Assembly: GCA_030490835.1 (NCBI GenBank)
Contig: CM059971.1
Span: 39,790,012 to 39,854,011 of the forward strand
Length of the DNA stretch: 64,000 bases
Source: Annona cherimola
Lineage: Eukaryota; Streptophyta; Magnoliopsida; Magnoliales; Annonaceae
Direction: 5' to 3'
Positions 45,431-58,198 of this stretch are shown here, piece by piece. The notes below the pieces were generated by a model. It did no database searches. It worked only from the letters and a program-made list of their open reading frames with translations, and was not told the DNA's origin. Position numbers and translations under genes: made by a program. Positions within the stretch are counted from its first letter, which is position 1. Every line of letters starts with the position of its first letter.

Positions 45431-45825
45431 ATAACTCTTGTTTATGGGTTGACGTAGTCAATGAGTCAACAGACAAAGAAATTTCAAGTAACCTAACTCA
45501 GACGTACACAAGTAAAGGAGAAACTACGGAAGACTTGAATCAACAAGTTGCTGAATCTGTGGCAACATCTGAAAGCGGGAGATCAAAATAACAAGAATCT
45601 GATGAACAAAAGAGAAAAGCTGATAAACTGGTAACTATTTGTTATCCTTATTATCGTTCTTTTAAAACTAATTGCAGTGGTTCATTGGCAGGAAAAGTTC
45701 TCAAGCAAATATGGAGGCTAATTCAAAGAATGACGAATGCGAAAAAATTTGAAGGCAAGAAAAAGAATCACGAAAATGCAAAAGTTAGAGTTGGTTAACA
45801 TCAGATGATCAAACTGTAGTCAGGC
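45431..45825 (+). other. Element D sequence downstream of the protease
   Basis: No RT or integrase motif can be seen in any frame. A shifted frame reads LVTICYPYYRSFKTNCSGSL and a Lys-rich stretch before stops. Whether D ever had RT beyond E's insertion point is not visible here. Confidence 0.5.
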
Positions 45826-48800
45826 TGTGGCGCCCCCAAAACCGAGTGTCACATCTTGAGCCTTACCTCAAGATCGTTATTGATTGGTAAACGTGATCAG
45901 GATTATTGCCCTATCACACGGCGGGTTTTAACGGATATTTATCTTTTCAAAGGAGTTTAGTTCCTTATATTTCTCATTCCACGCATATTTAGATCATTTC
46001 CAACCAATCATCACAAAACAAAGCATGATGTTCAAAAGACTTCTTCAAACTTTCACATAAATCAGATGTCACTGCATGTATCATCATAGTTGTCAACATA
46101 AAACATCAAGAAAATTTACAATCATTCGACACAAGCTTTTCATGACATCAAACTACTATTGTTTTTCCATTTCTTTAATGATCTGCTCTTGCTCCTTTGC
46201 CATGTCTTTTCCTTCACTTGCCTTTGGATTTGGAAAACGAAAACGTGAGTCGAAACTCAGTAAGCAAGCTATTTATATTTCATAGGCAAATCATTTTAGG
46301 CAAAATTTTGCGTTTAAAAATATCTTGGAAAGCAATCTTTACCTTTTGGAAAGGCATATCTTGAAAACATAGTTTCTGTACCCATCACGGGTACGACATA
46401 CATAATGCAATGTAAAGCCGTGAACATGCCCTTCATAGGATGGAAGCTAGCTAGGCAACCATCCGTCCTTGTCTCTCTCATCTCAGAGAGGGTGCTGCCG
46501 GCCTTGGGCCTATTTTAGCGACTTGGCCACACCAAAGGGGGACAATCAGTCCACTTATATCTTTCAGGTAGACCTAGTACTTTGTGCACATGAACTTTCA
46601 TAAAAACTATCTTTAACATGCAAGCATGATTTTTCATCCAGAAACTTAGAATCACATTATTTTTTATAACATTTATCAAAGAAAATTTCATAAGATCACA
46701 TGGAAATAAAAACATCCTTTCAACACATATTTAACTAAGGAATGACCATCCTTAAATACACTAGAAATAATTTCCACAATCTCATCAAAACAAATTAGAG
46801 AAAAAATTGCATTTATGTAAAAAAAATTTAGAAAACAAAAGTCATTTAGAAAATTTGGTTGCTTACCTGCGTTTCTTTAGCCTTCCAATTCGACCTTTTC
46901 TTTGCTCTTGCCTACATGAGAATAATATAACATTTCATATATTCCTTTTTCTTGCATCCCACTTAGTTTTCCAACCCTTTTTTATTAACATACATTATCC
47001 ATTTGACTTCTCAAGTCGTTTGGCATAAATAGCACATATTTGCACATTTCATCGGCTATTACATAACATATTTAATCCCATAAGTTAGTTAACCGTTCAA
47101 TTGCATAATAATCATCCAATAATTATCATGTAAAGGTTCATTACCTCCCTTACACCATTTTCCACTTATGTTCTGAAATTTACACATTTGTGCTCATTTT
47201 AAGTGCACATTGTCGCCTTAAGCTTCATTAATTAATTCCGAAATTTGAAATTAACATTATGAAATCTAAAAAGCTATATAATCATGAAATATATCATATT
47301 TTCATGCATTTTTGCACAAAATCAAATTACATAAGTTATTTATCACCTATGCATGTCTATCCTTTCACATATGCTCATTTGGCAACACATATATAATGCA
47401 TTTCATAAAATTATCCAAGTCAGCAACTTTGAACATATTTCAGAATAATAATAATCTTAATGATTACTTTATTTAGCGTATTTTTATGGAATTTTAATCC
47501 ACTAATCATAGGTTTCCAAAACAGCAACTTTGGAACCCGTTTTTCACACGTTTAACGTGTCTTTTGATACTTAACCCTAAACAGTTTTATAATTCTGAAT
47601 TTTCAGAAATTAATCCAACTTTTCCTAACCCAAATCTAGGGTATTAATACATATTTAGCATCCAAAAATAACCACTTCTCAAAATAACAACTTACTTCCT
47701 TATTTCAGGTCCCGTTTTCAACCCATTTGGACATCATTTCTTAAAATTCATAAAATCAGATTTGGGGCTTATCTTATCAAATCCTTTTGGGCGTCTATAG
47801 TACCCTAAATCTAAGGTATGTTACCCTACATAACTTTCATAGATTATGTAATCTCATTTCCATACCATTTTTAGCATAAAAATGAAAAAATCGGCTCATA
47901 TACATCACTTTGAATTCCATTCTTTCTAAAATTTGTATCTTAATATTAAATCCATATAAATAATTCATTAAAACATGATTCATAGCATAAAAATAACATC
48001 AATCCAATACAGCAACCTATCACTTGAATTTAGGTTTTATCAAGTTGAGTTTTCAACTCATAATCCACTCTAATCTCCATTTCAACCACATAATTCATTG
48101 AAATTCATAGGTAAATCTTAATACCCATTCAATATTTGATCAAAGGGCATATTGAATCAATATTTAAGGAAAATTCATGCATCAAATTCATATCCAAAAA
48201 TTTGAAGTTTAAACCTTAAAATCAAAAGCTCAACTCATCCAATACACTTACTTGTTTGATGAAGCTCAAACCCTAATCACTTGTGCTAGCTTTCTCCTCC
48301 TTTTTTCCTTTCTTTTTCCTTCTTTTTTTTCTTCCCTTTTCTTCCTCCTTGTTGGCCTAATCTTGTACATGGGTTTCTTTGATGGGGAGAATGGGTTTTG
48401 GGCACTTAGAAAATTATCTCTCTAACCTCCATTCACTCGGCCGTCCACCCCCTTTTATAAGGCTGGATTGCTCCAGCTTGTGGAACCCACTTGCAGCTGG
48501 TTTTTCATAAATATTCAATGCATTTTTATCCCCTTAATGTGCTGTGTGATTTACAGTCATGTAAAATATTTTTACCATTTTTTTCAAAGGGTGAAAATCA
48601 GCTCAAGATAAACACAACCAAGCTGTCCACTTACACACGTCCACATGGCTGCCCATTTCCAAATTTTTTTTCTATTTTTTAATAATCTTAATTTGAGGGT
48701 AAATTATACACCTAATTATCATTTATTTTAACCATTAATTTGGAATAAAAAAATCAACAGAAATATTGCAGCAACAACAACCATTGCACGTCCATATGCA

Positions 48801-49739
48801 TGCCCATGCTGTCCACATTTCATCCTTCAATGAGAAGCTACTGTTCATGATTTTTTGCAGGGATTTTCACATGAATAAATGCATATTTATGTATCCCTAC
48901 ATTTCAGCTATTTAAGTGCATAAATTATAAAATAAAAAATGATAAAAATCCAGCAGCAGCACCATGGGACTTCCATGCGTTGCCACCTCTCCTATTCTCA
49001 CTTGAGCTCTCCCTAGCCCCTTTAATGTGCACGTCCATTGCAGGGATAATGCATGGAATTTTTCATTTTACATTAATACATAAAATACCCTGAAATTAAG
49101 CTACATTGGACACCTATTTTTCCATTAAAATCTGCATTTAATCCATGTACTCTAAGCCTTTAATGCATGACACTTTTTAGGTGTAAAAGTCAACTATGTG
49201 CACCTTTTCCAATTTAGGTATTTTTCCAACATAATATGCTTAATATAAACCTTCTAAAATTTTAATCTTATAATTTCATTCAACCATTTCAAATTTCATC
49301 TCAATCCGATTTTCCTAGCTCAAGTTATAGCCGTTTGAAGTTAACGGTTGGATTTGAAATATGTTCAATAAATCATCACACTAATTTTATCAAGACTTTT
49401 CATAACCCAATAATCCCATAATACCAAGCCCAACATCATCAACTTCCCTTTCAAATTTCACTTGAATCTGCCTTACAAGCGTTGAATTATGAATTTTCTA
49501 GCATTTTTTTCTACTAAACTTGATAATTATCCTTTAAATTCTCATAATTCATATTAAATAATTTAAAATAATTATCCATGATACATTGGTTTATTTCAAT
49601 CACCAACAATTTACTTTAATCCCATTGTCCCATATCAGCTCAAAATGATTACTTGAATCATCATTGCTAATCCTTAGCCCTAATTAACGTGTAAATATTT
49701 AATGCATACATTTGAGTCCTACATAGGTTGGGTTTCACA
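45826..49739 (-). repeat. Element E 3' LTR (complete, 3914 bp)
   Basis: On the plus strand it starts TGTGGCGCCCCCAAAACC and ends GGGTTTCACA. It contains the GC-rich module (about 46480-46560), the CTTGCTTACTGAGT motif (about 46250, reversed), a minus-strand TATA at 48451 and a pyrimidine tract near 48295-48350. Small ORFs inside are not genes. Confidence 0.92.
48451..48460 (-). promoter_or_regulatory. TATA box of element E LTR
   Basis: Minus-strand TTATAAAAGG; the copy in the 5' LTR is at about 63617-63626. Confidence 0.55.
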
Positions 49740-49741
49740 AT

Positions 49742-49755
49742 CCTCCCCCCCTTAT
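49742..49755 (-). promoter_or_regulatory. Polypurine tract of element E
   Basis: The minus strand reads TAAGGGGGGGGAGG next to the 3' LTR. Confidence 0.85.
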
Positions 49756-49778
49756 AACAGGTTTCGTCCCGAAACCGT

Positions 49779-50326
49779 CTATCCTTTAAATAATTGGGGG
49801 TACTTCCGTTCCACTTCTTCTTTTAACTCCCAAGTGGCTTCATTTTTGGAATACCGGTTCCATTGTACCTTCACGTACTCGATTCTCGATTCCGAAGCTT
49901 TTGCACCTTCTGATCCAAGATTCTAACTGGCCTTTCTTCATAATTCAGATAATCTTGAATTGGTAGGTTTTCAGCCAGTAATACATGGGTCGGGTCCGGA
50001 ATATATTTCCTAATCATAGAAATATGAAATACGTTGTGGAAGGGCTAATGCCGGGGGTAAGGCTATTCTATATGCCAATTTCCTAATCTTTTACAAAACC
50101 TCAAATGGTCCAATATACCTGGGATTCAGCTTTCCTCTTTTCCCGAACCTTGTAACTCCTTTGAATGGCGTGACCTTTATGAACACATGTTCGCAAACTT
50201 GGATGTTCAAATCCCTTCTTTTACAATTTGTATAACTCTTTTGCCGACTTTGGGCAGTGAGTATACACTGGCGAATAGTTCGTACCTTGTCTATCATTCA
50301 TAGAGACAAATCTGGGGCTAATCTTT
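49779..50326 (-). pseudogene. pol: Element E integrase C-terminus and chromodomain
   Basis: Minus-strand translation gives DLNIQVCEHVFIKVTPFKG and FGKRGKLNPRYIGPFEVL (integrase C-terminal domain), then after a frame disturbance near 50045-50095 HNVFHISMIRKY. The chromodomain follows, with the three aromatic/hydrophobic blocks ERPVRILD, YVKVQWNRYS and ATWELKEEVERKYPQLF, ending in TAG at 49779-49781. One base-level indel near 49885 disturbs the frame. It is separated from the integrase core by solo LTR G. Unlike C, the Trp in VKVQW is preserved. Confidence 0.85.
50322..50326. repeat. Target-site duplication of solo LTR G (left, TCTTT)
   Basis: Partner at 53622-53626. Confidence 0.93.
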
Positions 50327-51189
50327 TGTAGCGCCCTGAACCGAGGCGTCCACATAATCCTCACTCAAAGATCTTGTCGATTGGTAAATGTGACTCAGGA
50401 TTGTTGCCCTGATCACGCGGCGGGTTCTTAATTGGAACTTGTCCAATTTTTTTTCTTTTTCTTTCATCACATAAACATATACTCATCATCATTCATAATG
50501 AACTCATCCATATCATCATAAATCATCAACTTCTCATATTATTCATAACTTCATAATTTCATACAACCTATGTCCTTTTTCATTATATCCCATTAGGGCA
50601 TACATTCATATTTCAATATACAAAGGATTACATATCTTTGTAACTATGCCTCTTTCATTCATTCATCATATCACTTACAGGCAAATCAACTTGATCTTTT
50701 TCATCACTTGGCTTTCCTTGCACCTGTCTGAGGTTGGGAAAACAAAACATGCGTCGAAACTCAATAAGAAAGCATTTTTCATTTTAAATGCATTTATCTC
50801 CATTCGGTAGAAGACACTTACAAAGTGATCAACTACCAATAGCATAAAAATCTTTTTCATAAATATTGGATGTGCAAATGCTTCCTTTCCACTCCTGACA
50901 TAAACCTTCGTGTGCGGGTACGCTAGCCCAGGGAACATCTCACATAGCATGGTCCAATACGCCGGCTGTCTCCGACTTGGCCTTATCAAGGGGAACCTCT
51001 CTTCCTCTTGACGCCTACATGGTTCCTACATGCATGACTTTTGATTTCCCCCCGGTATTATACACCTCTTATAACAGGTGACTTGTCATTCTCATGTAGA
51101 GAATTATTTGCACCATCCCTTAAAAACATCATTTCAAATTCATGCTTTCCTTTTCAATCCATGTATGAAAATGCAATGCATTCATTCAC

Positions 51190-51400
51190 ACATAACTTTC
51201 CTTTGCCTCCACCTTTGGGGAGGATGCCGTCGGCACACAGCCCATACGACTCGGCAATAGTGAAGGGGGACCCTCTGATCCGCTTTCTACCTCCAACAAA
51301 GCCTCTTCCTTGTGCTCCCACCTCTCGGGAGGACGCCGCCGGCACACAGCCCTTGCGACTTGGCAGTGGTGAAGAGGGATCCTTGATCCTACTTCCTCCA
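51190..51400 (-). repeat. Doubled GC-rich module in G
   Basis: Two copies of about 105 bp (about 51205-51295 and 51312-51400), each with CTCCCACCT(C/T)...GGAGGACGCCG(C/T)CGGCACACAGCCC...GACT(C/T)GGCA. They correspond to the single module in C and E LTRs. Confidence 0.75.
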
Positions 51401-51599
51401 CCAAAGCCTCTTCATTATGCATCACACATGTGCACATGTCCATGAACATTACATGATATCAATATGACGACATGACTTTTCATAAAAACTCATAAACATT
51501 CATCATTTCAAAACATTATAGGAATGACCACCCTTAAATATAATTCATAAAACATGTGAGCAAACAATTTGCAATCATTTAAAAATATTTTAGAAAGCA

Positions 51600-51800
51600 T
51601 ATAGCTTGCTTACAAATCATCATTTTCAAAAGGATTGCTTGCTTACAATGAAGCAATAAAATCACATTTAAAAAAAAAGTTTGCTTGCTTACAAATCATC
51701 ATTTTCAAAAGGATTGCTTGCTTACAATGAAGCAATAAAATCACATTTTCAAAGTTGTGCTTGCTTATAAATCATCATTTTCAAAAGGATTGCTTGCTTA
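51600..51800 (-). repeat. 82-bp tandem repeat in G, about 2.5 copies
   Basis: The unit GCTTGCTTACAAATCATCAT followed by TTTCAAAAGGATTGCTTGCTT and ACAATGAAGCAATAAAATC is repeated head to tail, the third copy partial. It overlaps the position of the CTTGCTTACTGAGT motif of related LTRs. Confidence 0.85.
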
Positions 51801-52769
51801 CCTTCTCAGTTTGTGTCCTCCACCTTTTGCTTTCCTTTTCCTATACAAGGAAAACGATATTTTATCTATATCATTCCATGTCTTAGATTGCTTCCCATGC
51901 ATGTTTTATAATCATTCTTTACCTTATTTCTATAGAGGTTAATCTTATAAATATACTTAGTCATTACCTCCTTATATGGATTTTTATCCATAAATTCTTT
52001 AAAAATTCCGTCCATATATTACATATAAATCTCAAATTTTCTCCAAAATCATGATATTTACTGTTCATAGTTATTGTAGCAAATCACTGTAGCAGATTAC
52101 TGTTCATCATCACTGTTCACGGTACTGTTCACGTTTACTGTTCACTCGAGGTTAGTGTTCACAACAACGTGGATTACTGTTCATGAGTTCCAAAAATTGA
52201 TATTTTTTCCAAAAATAAAAAATACCATGACATAGCTTATGCTTAGTATATCATGGAAAATTTTATACATTTTGAATTTATCATCATTTACTTGGCTAAA
52301 TAAATCATTTTCTCCATATACTAAAAATCAACATAAATTCACTTAAGCATAATCCTTAATTCCAAAAATCATGAAATTAATATATCATCATTCCAACATC
52401 ATATTTATCATATTCATTCATCCCAAATCATCATTTATCAAATTTGGAGCATTATTTACACATATCATATGCTATATTCCCGAATGCTCCATCTTTGCTC
52501 CAAATTTTCGATGTTTCGGCATAATTCCAAATTAGCATGGTAACTACACTTATTTTCTCATGCTTAGGCATTATCTAAATATGGTTTTACCCTAATTAAC
52601 ACCCAAAAGAAATTTGGGAAGAATTCCCTTACCTCAAGTGGAGAACTCATCTCCTCCTTCTCTCTATCTCTCTCTTTCCTTCTCTCTCTAAGCCCAAAAC
52701 GAATTTTGGGAGTGGGAATGCTTGAATTTCTCAAGCTTGGAGTGCCTTTGGACTTCCTCCCTGCCCCCC

Positions 52770-52777
52770 TATTTATA
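52770..52777 (-). promoter_or_regulatory. TATA box of solo LTR G
   Basis: Minus-strand TATAAATA, in the same setting as in C (AAAAAGTATAAATAGGGGGG). Confidence 0.55.
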
Positions 52778-53621
52778 CTTTTTGATTTTTCACAAAATTA
52801 GATTTTACCGCCATAGCTTGAGGTATTTAATTATAAAAATGTATTTTTTTTTATTTCTAAAATGCATGGAGCTTTGTGCAGCCACCCTAGGCCTGCTCCA
52901 GCCCACCCTATGCAGCCCTATTTTCCTTGATTTTTTTAATTTATTAAAAGTATTTAATTTAGGCTAATTAAATCTCATCCATTGATCTTTGATGAGGATG
53001 GATTTGGGCCATTGGATTTGGATCAAAAGTCCCCCCTACACCTGCACACCCCTACTGTAGCTCTGATTTTTATTTATTATTTATTTATTTTTAATTATTA
53101 AATTTAATAAAAAGTTAAATTTACAATTAATGAAAAGTAAAGCTACTTTTTGATCTCCAAATGACATTTCATCTTGAACTTTGATTCATGATTTTTGATC
53201 AATCTTGGACCACTCATCATGTTCATCATAATATTTTAGCCATCCATAAAAAATTTCATCTCAATCCGATGTCCGGATTGTAAGATATGAATTTTTCTTC
53301 ATTTTCTTCACAAAAATCCATAAAAATTCGAAAATTATTATTTTAATCCAAAAAGAAATTTTGTCCTTTAGTGGGAAGCTTCCTTTTTCATCTTTTATGA
53401 TTAAGTTAATCCAAAGTGATTAACTTAACATATTTCTTAATCTCACGTTTACTATTCACGTTTCAGTATTCACGTGCACTATTTATCCAAATTTCATAAA
53501 TAATTATTTTAACCTTTATTACCACATATTTTCATACTCATGAATGCATATTTCCCTATTATATTACCTAGGGTTTACAACCCTAGGGTTTGATACATGT
53601 GTCTAAGATCGGGATTTCACA

Positions 53622-53626
53622 TCTTT
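53622..53626. repeat. Target-site duplication of solo LTR G (right, TCTTT)
   Basis: Matches 50322-50326. Confidence 0.93.
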
Positions 53627-54431
53627 TCTCTCCAACTTCATCCCAATTCAACAGTGTTCGACGTCGCCGACCATACAATGCTTCAAATGGAGCCATTTAG
53701 ATACTAGCTTGATAGCTATTATTGTATGCGAAATCCGCAATCGATATATACTCATCCCATGATCCTCCAAACTCCCAGGTGCACATACGGAGCATATCTT
53801 CAATGATTTGATTCACCCACTCCGTTTGTCCATCTGTTTGAGGATGAAAGAACTTAAGTTGGGTGCCTAAGGTTTCATGTAAGATCTTCCGAAATCTTGA
53901 CGTAAACGTCGCATCCCGATCCGAAACAATCGACTTTGGCACTCCATGGAGTCATACGACCTCCTTATAATATACCTTGGCTAGCTTTTCTGCTATATAA
54001 GTCCTTTTTATAGGTATGAAATGAGCAACTTTTGATAGTCTGTCCACTATTACCCATATGGAATCATTTCCTACTTGGGTCTTAGGTAATACTTCAATAA
54101 AATCCATAGTGATGTCGTCCCACTTCCATTCAGAAATTTCTAAGGACTGTAATCTTCCTGACACTCTTTGGTGATCTGCTTTCACCCGTTGGCAAGTTAA
54201 ACACTTAACCACGTATTCAGCGATCTCCCTTTTCATATTATTCCACCAATATGCTTTCTTGAAATCCTGATACATTTTAGTACTTCCCGGATGAATAGAA
54301 AAGGGTGAAAAATGAGCCTCTTTAAGGATCTGTTCATTTAACTCAACTATATTAGGTATACAAAGGCGACCCTTATACTTATACATACCTTGCTCATCAA
54401 TAGCAAATTTAGACAACCCCTTTTTCTTCAT
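53627..54431 (-). pseudogene. pol: Element E integrase, zinc site and core
   Basis: From right to left: LCIPNIVELNEQILKEAHF, HPGSTKMYQDFKKAYWWNN and CLTCQRVKADHQ (HHCC zinc site), WDDITMDFIEVLP with the first catalytic Asp, and DSIWVIVDRLSKVAHF. After a stop at 53952 comes PKSIVSDRDATFTSRFR with the second Asp, then HPQTDGQTEWVNQ, with Trp where Arg is usual. The gene runs on to about 53627, where solo LTR G interrupts it. The stop is consistent with CGA to TGA. Confidence 0.88.
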
Positions 54432-55888
54432 TTTCTCGACATATGCATGTAGGTCTGCATCCTTTTGCTACACAATCTTGATCTATTCATAAAGTGACGA
54501 TTATATGCATAGTTGTGATAATCTGGTTTGGACTCCTGGTGGACATACAATTAACTCCATTTGTCTTATCTCCTGAAGCAATCCTTCCTCATTGGTGATA
54601 AAATGCGCTAAGCTGACATTTCTACTCAATGCATCAGCTACCACATTTGCCTTACCTGGATGGTACAAAATTTCCAAATCGTAATCCTTCAATAACTAGA
54701 GCCACCTCCTTTGTCTCATGTTCAACTCCTTCTGAGTAAAAATGTATTTAAGGCTCTTGTGATCTGTATAAATCTCACATCTTGCACCATACAGGTAATG
54801 TCTCCATATTTTCAAGGGAAACACCACAGCTGCCAATTCTAAATCATGTGTGGGGTAGCTTACCTCATTGGGCTTCAGCTATCGCAACGCATAGGCTATC
54901 ATTTTCCCTCTTTGCATCAATACACATCCTAGTCCTTTTCTTGAAGCATCACTACAAACCACAAACCCTTCATTTCTTCTGGTAGGGTTAGGATGGGCGC
55001 TTTCACTAATCGCTATTTCAACTCTTGAAAACTGCGCTCACATTCTTTAGACCATACATACTTGACTCCTTTACGAGTCAATCTTGTTAACGGGGCTGAT
55101 AATTGTGAAAATCGTTCAACAAATCTTCTATAGTAGCCGGCCAACCCTAGAAAACTTTGAATTTCTATAATGGTTGTCGGCCTTGGCCATTTTAGCACTG
55201 CTTCAATCTTTTGAGGATCAACTTGAATACCTCTTTCTGATATTATATGCCCAAGAAATCCTATTTGTTTCAGCCAAAACTCACATTTCTTCAACTTGGC
55301 ATATAATTTCTCTTTTCTCAACCTTTCTAAAACTCTTCGCAAATGATTTTCATGTTCTTTCTCCGTTTTTGAGTAGTTCAGGACGTTGTCGATAAATACA
55401 ATCACAAATTGATCAAGATAGTCCCGAAAAACTCTATTCATCATATCCATGAATACAACAGGGGCATTAGAAAGTTCGAAAGACATTATCAAAAACTCAT
55501 AATGTCCATACCTGGTTCGAAAAGCCGTTTTATGAGTATCGGCAGGACTTATCCTCAATTGATGATACCCTGACTACAAATCAATCTTGGAGAAAGTTGT
55601 AGCTCCTTGCAATTGATCAAATAAATCATCGATCCTGGGCAACAGATACTTGTTCTTTATTGTAACTTTATTTAGCTCCCGGTAATCAATACATAACCTT
55701 AAACTTCCATCCTTTTTCCTTACAAACAATACCGGAGCTCCCCAAGGGGACACACTTGGTCTAATAAAACCCTTATCCAACAGCTCCTGTATTTGAGTCC
55801 TTAGCTCATTCATTTTGGCTGGCGTCATTCTGTATGGAGTTTTAAAAATTATGGTTGTGCTCGACATAACATCTATAGTCATATCCAT
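54432..55888 (-). pseudogene. pol: Element E reverse transcriptase and RNase H
   Basis: RT part: [31 protein letters not shown], a TAG near 55572 where C has [21 protein letters not shown] and [10 protein letters not shown]. The catalytic motif reads [10 protein letters not shown]: the second Asp of FIDD has become Asn, so activity would be lost even without the stops. RNase H (about 54700-55012) is present but frameshifted; the connection and linker [23 protein letters not shown] is at 54501-54692. Protein similarity to C is high, so both belong to one clade. Confidence 0.88.
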
Positions 55889-55957
55889 TTCCTGTTATGG
55901 AGGCAATGTGGTTAACTCCTTAGAAAACACGTCAGGAAATTTCCTAACCACCGGTAT

Positions 55958-56430
55958 CTAATTAATCTCTACCTCCGTGACTTTCTCTACATTCACTGAC
56001 ACCAGATATGCTTGAGTTTTTTGTCGGATCATCCTGACTGCTTTCATAGATGATATCAATATATTTGAACTGTCAGGTTGCCTCAACTTCCCAATGGCAA
56101 TCTCCTTTCCTAGAATTGCTTCAAACTGCACTTTCTTATTCTTACAATCTATAGTAGCTCCCCATTGACTTAGCCAGTCCATACCCAATATCACATTGAA
56201 TTCAGTCATAGGCATAGGATCAAATAGGCTTCTAAAATCAGCGATCATATCCTAATTGGGCATGCTTTGCATACTTGGCTAGAACTTGCTAACCTATAAA
56301 CAGGGGATTCTACATGAATGATCTGATTAGTTTCTTCTACCAGTAGTGCATGGGTGGTCACATATTGGCATGCTATAAATGAATGGCTAGCACCTGAATC
56401 AAACAAAGCTACTACCAAATTTCCCAGAAT
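55958..56430 (-). pseudogene. pol: Element E protease
   Basis: LFDSGASHSFIA (active-site Asp near 56390), VESPVYRLASSSQVCKACPIRI, a stop/frame change at about 56245, then FNVILGMDWLSQWGATIDCKNKK. The retropepsin cuts Gag-Pol. The TGG Trp here shows what C lost to TAG at 38431. Confidence 0.85.
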
Positions 56431-57837
56431 ATAAACCGTACCCGTGACCACCTTTTCTTCTTGTTCTTGAGATTTCGTCCGGGTTAAGGCATGCACGTGT
56501 ACCGGGTTCGTAGAAGTTTCCTGCTTATTTGTTGCTCCAGGTATTCTGAGTTGAGCAGACCTTACACATCCTTGCAATGTCTGCGCCTTATTTGGGCAAT
56601 TCAGGGCATTGTGACCTACTTGATCACAGATATAACATTTGACAACCTTTGCTTCTTCCGTCCTGCACTCCTTGGCGATATGACCCGCTTGTCCACATTT
56701 ATAGTACTGATTTGAACCCTTTAAACACTCGCCTGTATGTCGCTTTTGACATTTTCTGCATAGCGGCGAGCTTTTCTTCTTTGGGATTCCTTTTACCTTC
56801 TTCACATTTCCTTTTCTAGCCTTCTCCTTCCCGGTTTCTGTTTCCTTGGGACTCGTGCTGAACATTCTTGAGCCCAGTCTCAGCTCTTGTGTTCTTAAAG
56901 CCTCAATCTTCAAAGCCCTTGCTCTCTCAAGGCTTGAAGCATAATCTTTAATTAACAGAGGTGCAAGACTTTCCCGGAAATATGACCTCAATCCTTGTTG
57001 GAATCTCTGTGCCTTATTTCCTGGCACATTTGCGATCCACGACACATATTTGCCCAGAGCATTAAATTTTATGGCGTACTCGGTGACCATCATCCTCCCT
57101 TGATAAAGTTTTTCAAACTCTATCACCTTTTAATTTTGTAACCCAATAGGGAGGTATTCTTTGTTAAACTCTTCAACAAAATTTTTCTAAGACACTTCTT
57201 CTGGCTGTGGTATTGTAATCAACATTATTTCCCACCATTCATGTGCATCCTTTGCTAACAAATGAGTAGCACATAGTACCTTTTGACGGTCATTACACGG
57301 AGATTTTCTGAATAATTTCTCGATCTCTGTCATCCATTGCTCTGCTTGCACCGGGTCGGGTTCTCCGAAAAACTTTAGGCGTCGTTGTGCTAGAAATGTG
57401 TTGATGGCTCTTCTATCAACTTCCATTAGTTGATTTTCGTCTCTTAATGGTGCTTGTGTGGAAATGGGGTCCGCCATTAGAGCAGGTCTTTCGCTTTCTG
57501 TACTGCCCAACTGAGCTTGTTGGGTCCTTTCCCATAGTCCTTGAATAATGTCGGCAGTTTGTGCTGCCCAGTCTTTAGTGGTTTGCTGCATTGCTTCTTT
57601 CACTGTTGTAGCCACTCTTTCCTCTATGAGTCTAGTTTGCCTTGACTCAGTTTCCTCTTTTATATTCCTTTCAGGGCTTTCATCAATTCTTCTTTGTTGA
57701 TTTCTTTGGTTATGTCCTTATGTCACTGGCCTTCCTCTCTTAGGCTGACTAGACTCACCAACTTCATGTTGGCTTGGAATCTCTGTAGCTGTTTCTTTTC
57801 CTTTATTTTTCCTTAATCCTGACCTTGTCTCCACCAT
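56431..57837 (-). pseudogene. gag: Element E gag
   Basis: Starts MVETRSGLRKNKGKE at 57837, a good start just downstream of ORF0. Stops are at 57718-57720, after QPEEVS (TAG for the Trp seen in C) and before KVIEFEKLYQ (TAA for Gln). Capsid motifs are FFGEPDPVQAEQWMTEIEKLF, DAHEWWE and KLYQGRMMVTEYAIKFNAL. Cys motifs are CRKCQKRHTGEC, YYKCGQAGHIAKEC (first Cys of the knuckle replaced by Tyr) and an intact CYICDQVGHNALNC. One frame apart from the stops, so decay is mostly by point change. Confidence 0.9.
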
Positions 57838-58198
57838 TGTGCTATTTTGGGTATATAACAACACACTTTTCATTTACAATTAATATTAGATCATTGCATA
57901 CACATTTCATTATCACATGGTCACAACCAATTCATTCAATCACAATCATATCATATCATTCAAGCTCATTCATCCATATATTTAAATTCTTAAGTTTAAC
58001 TATATCAACATATTCATTTATCATCATCATATTCACAACATTTCATCCATAGTCACTACATGAGAGGATATAGCACACTATTGTACATATATCATAGCAC
58101 ACATATCTTACTTATGTACATGTCAGTCTACCATAGAAACCACATTGTCATAGAACCATAATTATACATACACAACTTCAAAAAAAAACTAAGAATGT
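57838..58198. other. Spacer between ORF0 and gag of element E
   Basis: An AT-rich leader of 360 bp with no coding sequence seen. Confidence 0.6.

Larger units (their letters stand above)
22741..45825 (+). mobile_element. Element D: Athila/Tat-like Ty3/gypsy element, split by B and C, cut by E
   Basis: The 5' LTR starts TGATAAGTGG at 22741 and ends ...GTGAACA at 32969 with element B inside it, giving about 1.65 kb of own LTR. Then come a spacer, the Asp-tRNA type PBS, a gag of Athila/Tat type (33284-34000), the insertion of C, the gag C-terminus with a zinc knuckle, and an Athila-type protease. Element E starts at 45826, so any RT, integrase and 3' LTR would lie beyond it and outside the window. 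The coding part is full of stops. Confidence 0.75.
50327..53621 (-). mobile_element. G: solo LTR of a Tekay-like element, related to C's LTR
   Basis: 3295 bp, TGTAGCGCCC...ATTTCACA on the plus strand, with perfect TCTTT duplications, so it arose by LTR-LTR recombination. The minus strand matches C's LTR in blocks: the TGAACAGT repeats, the AAAATATCAATTTTTGGAAC region and the ACTATAAATAGG promoter. It carries its own 82-bp tandem repeat and a doubled GC-rich module. It breaks E's integrase. Small ORFs at 50675-51449 are within the LTR and not genes. Confidence 0.93.

Noticed and set aside
51041..51449. Overlapping ORFs on both strands in G
   Set aside because: Produced by the doubled GC-rich LTR module; no start context, domain or conservation in C or E LTRs.
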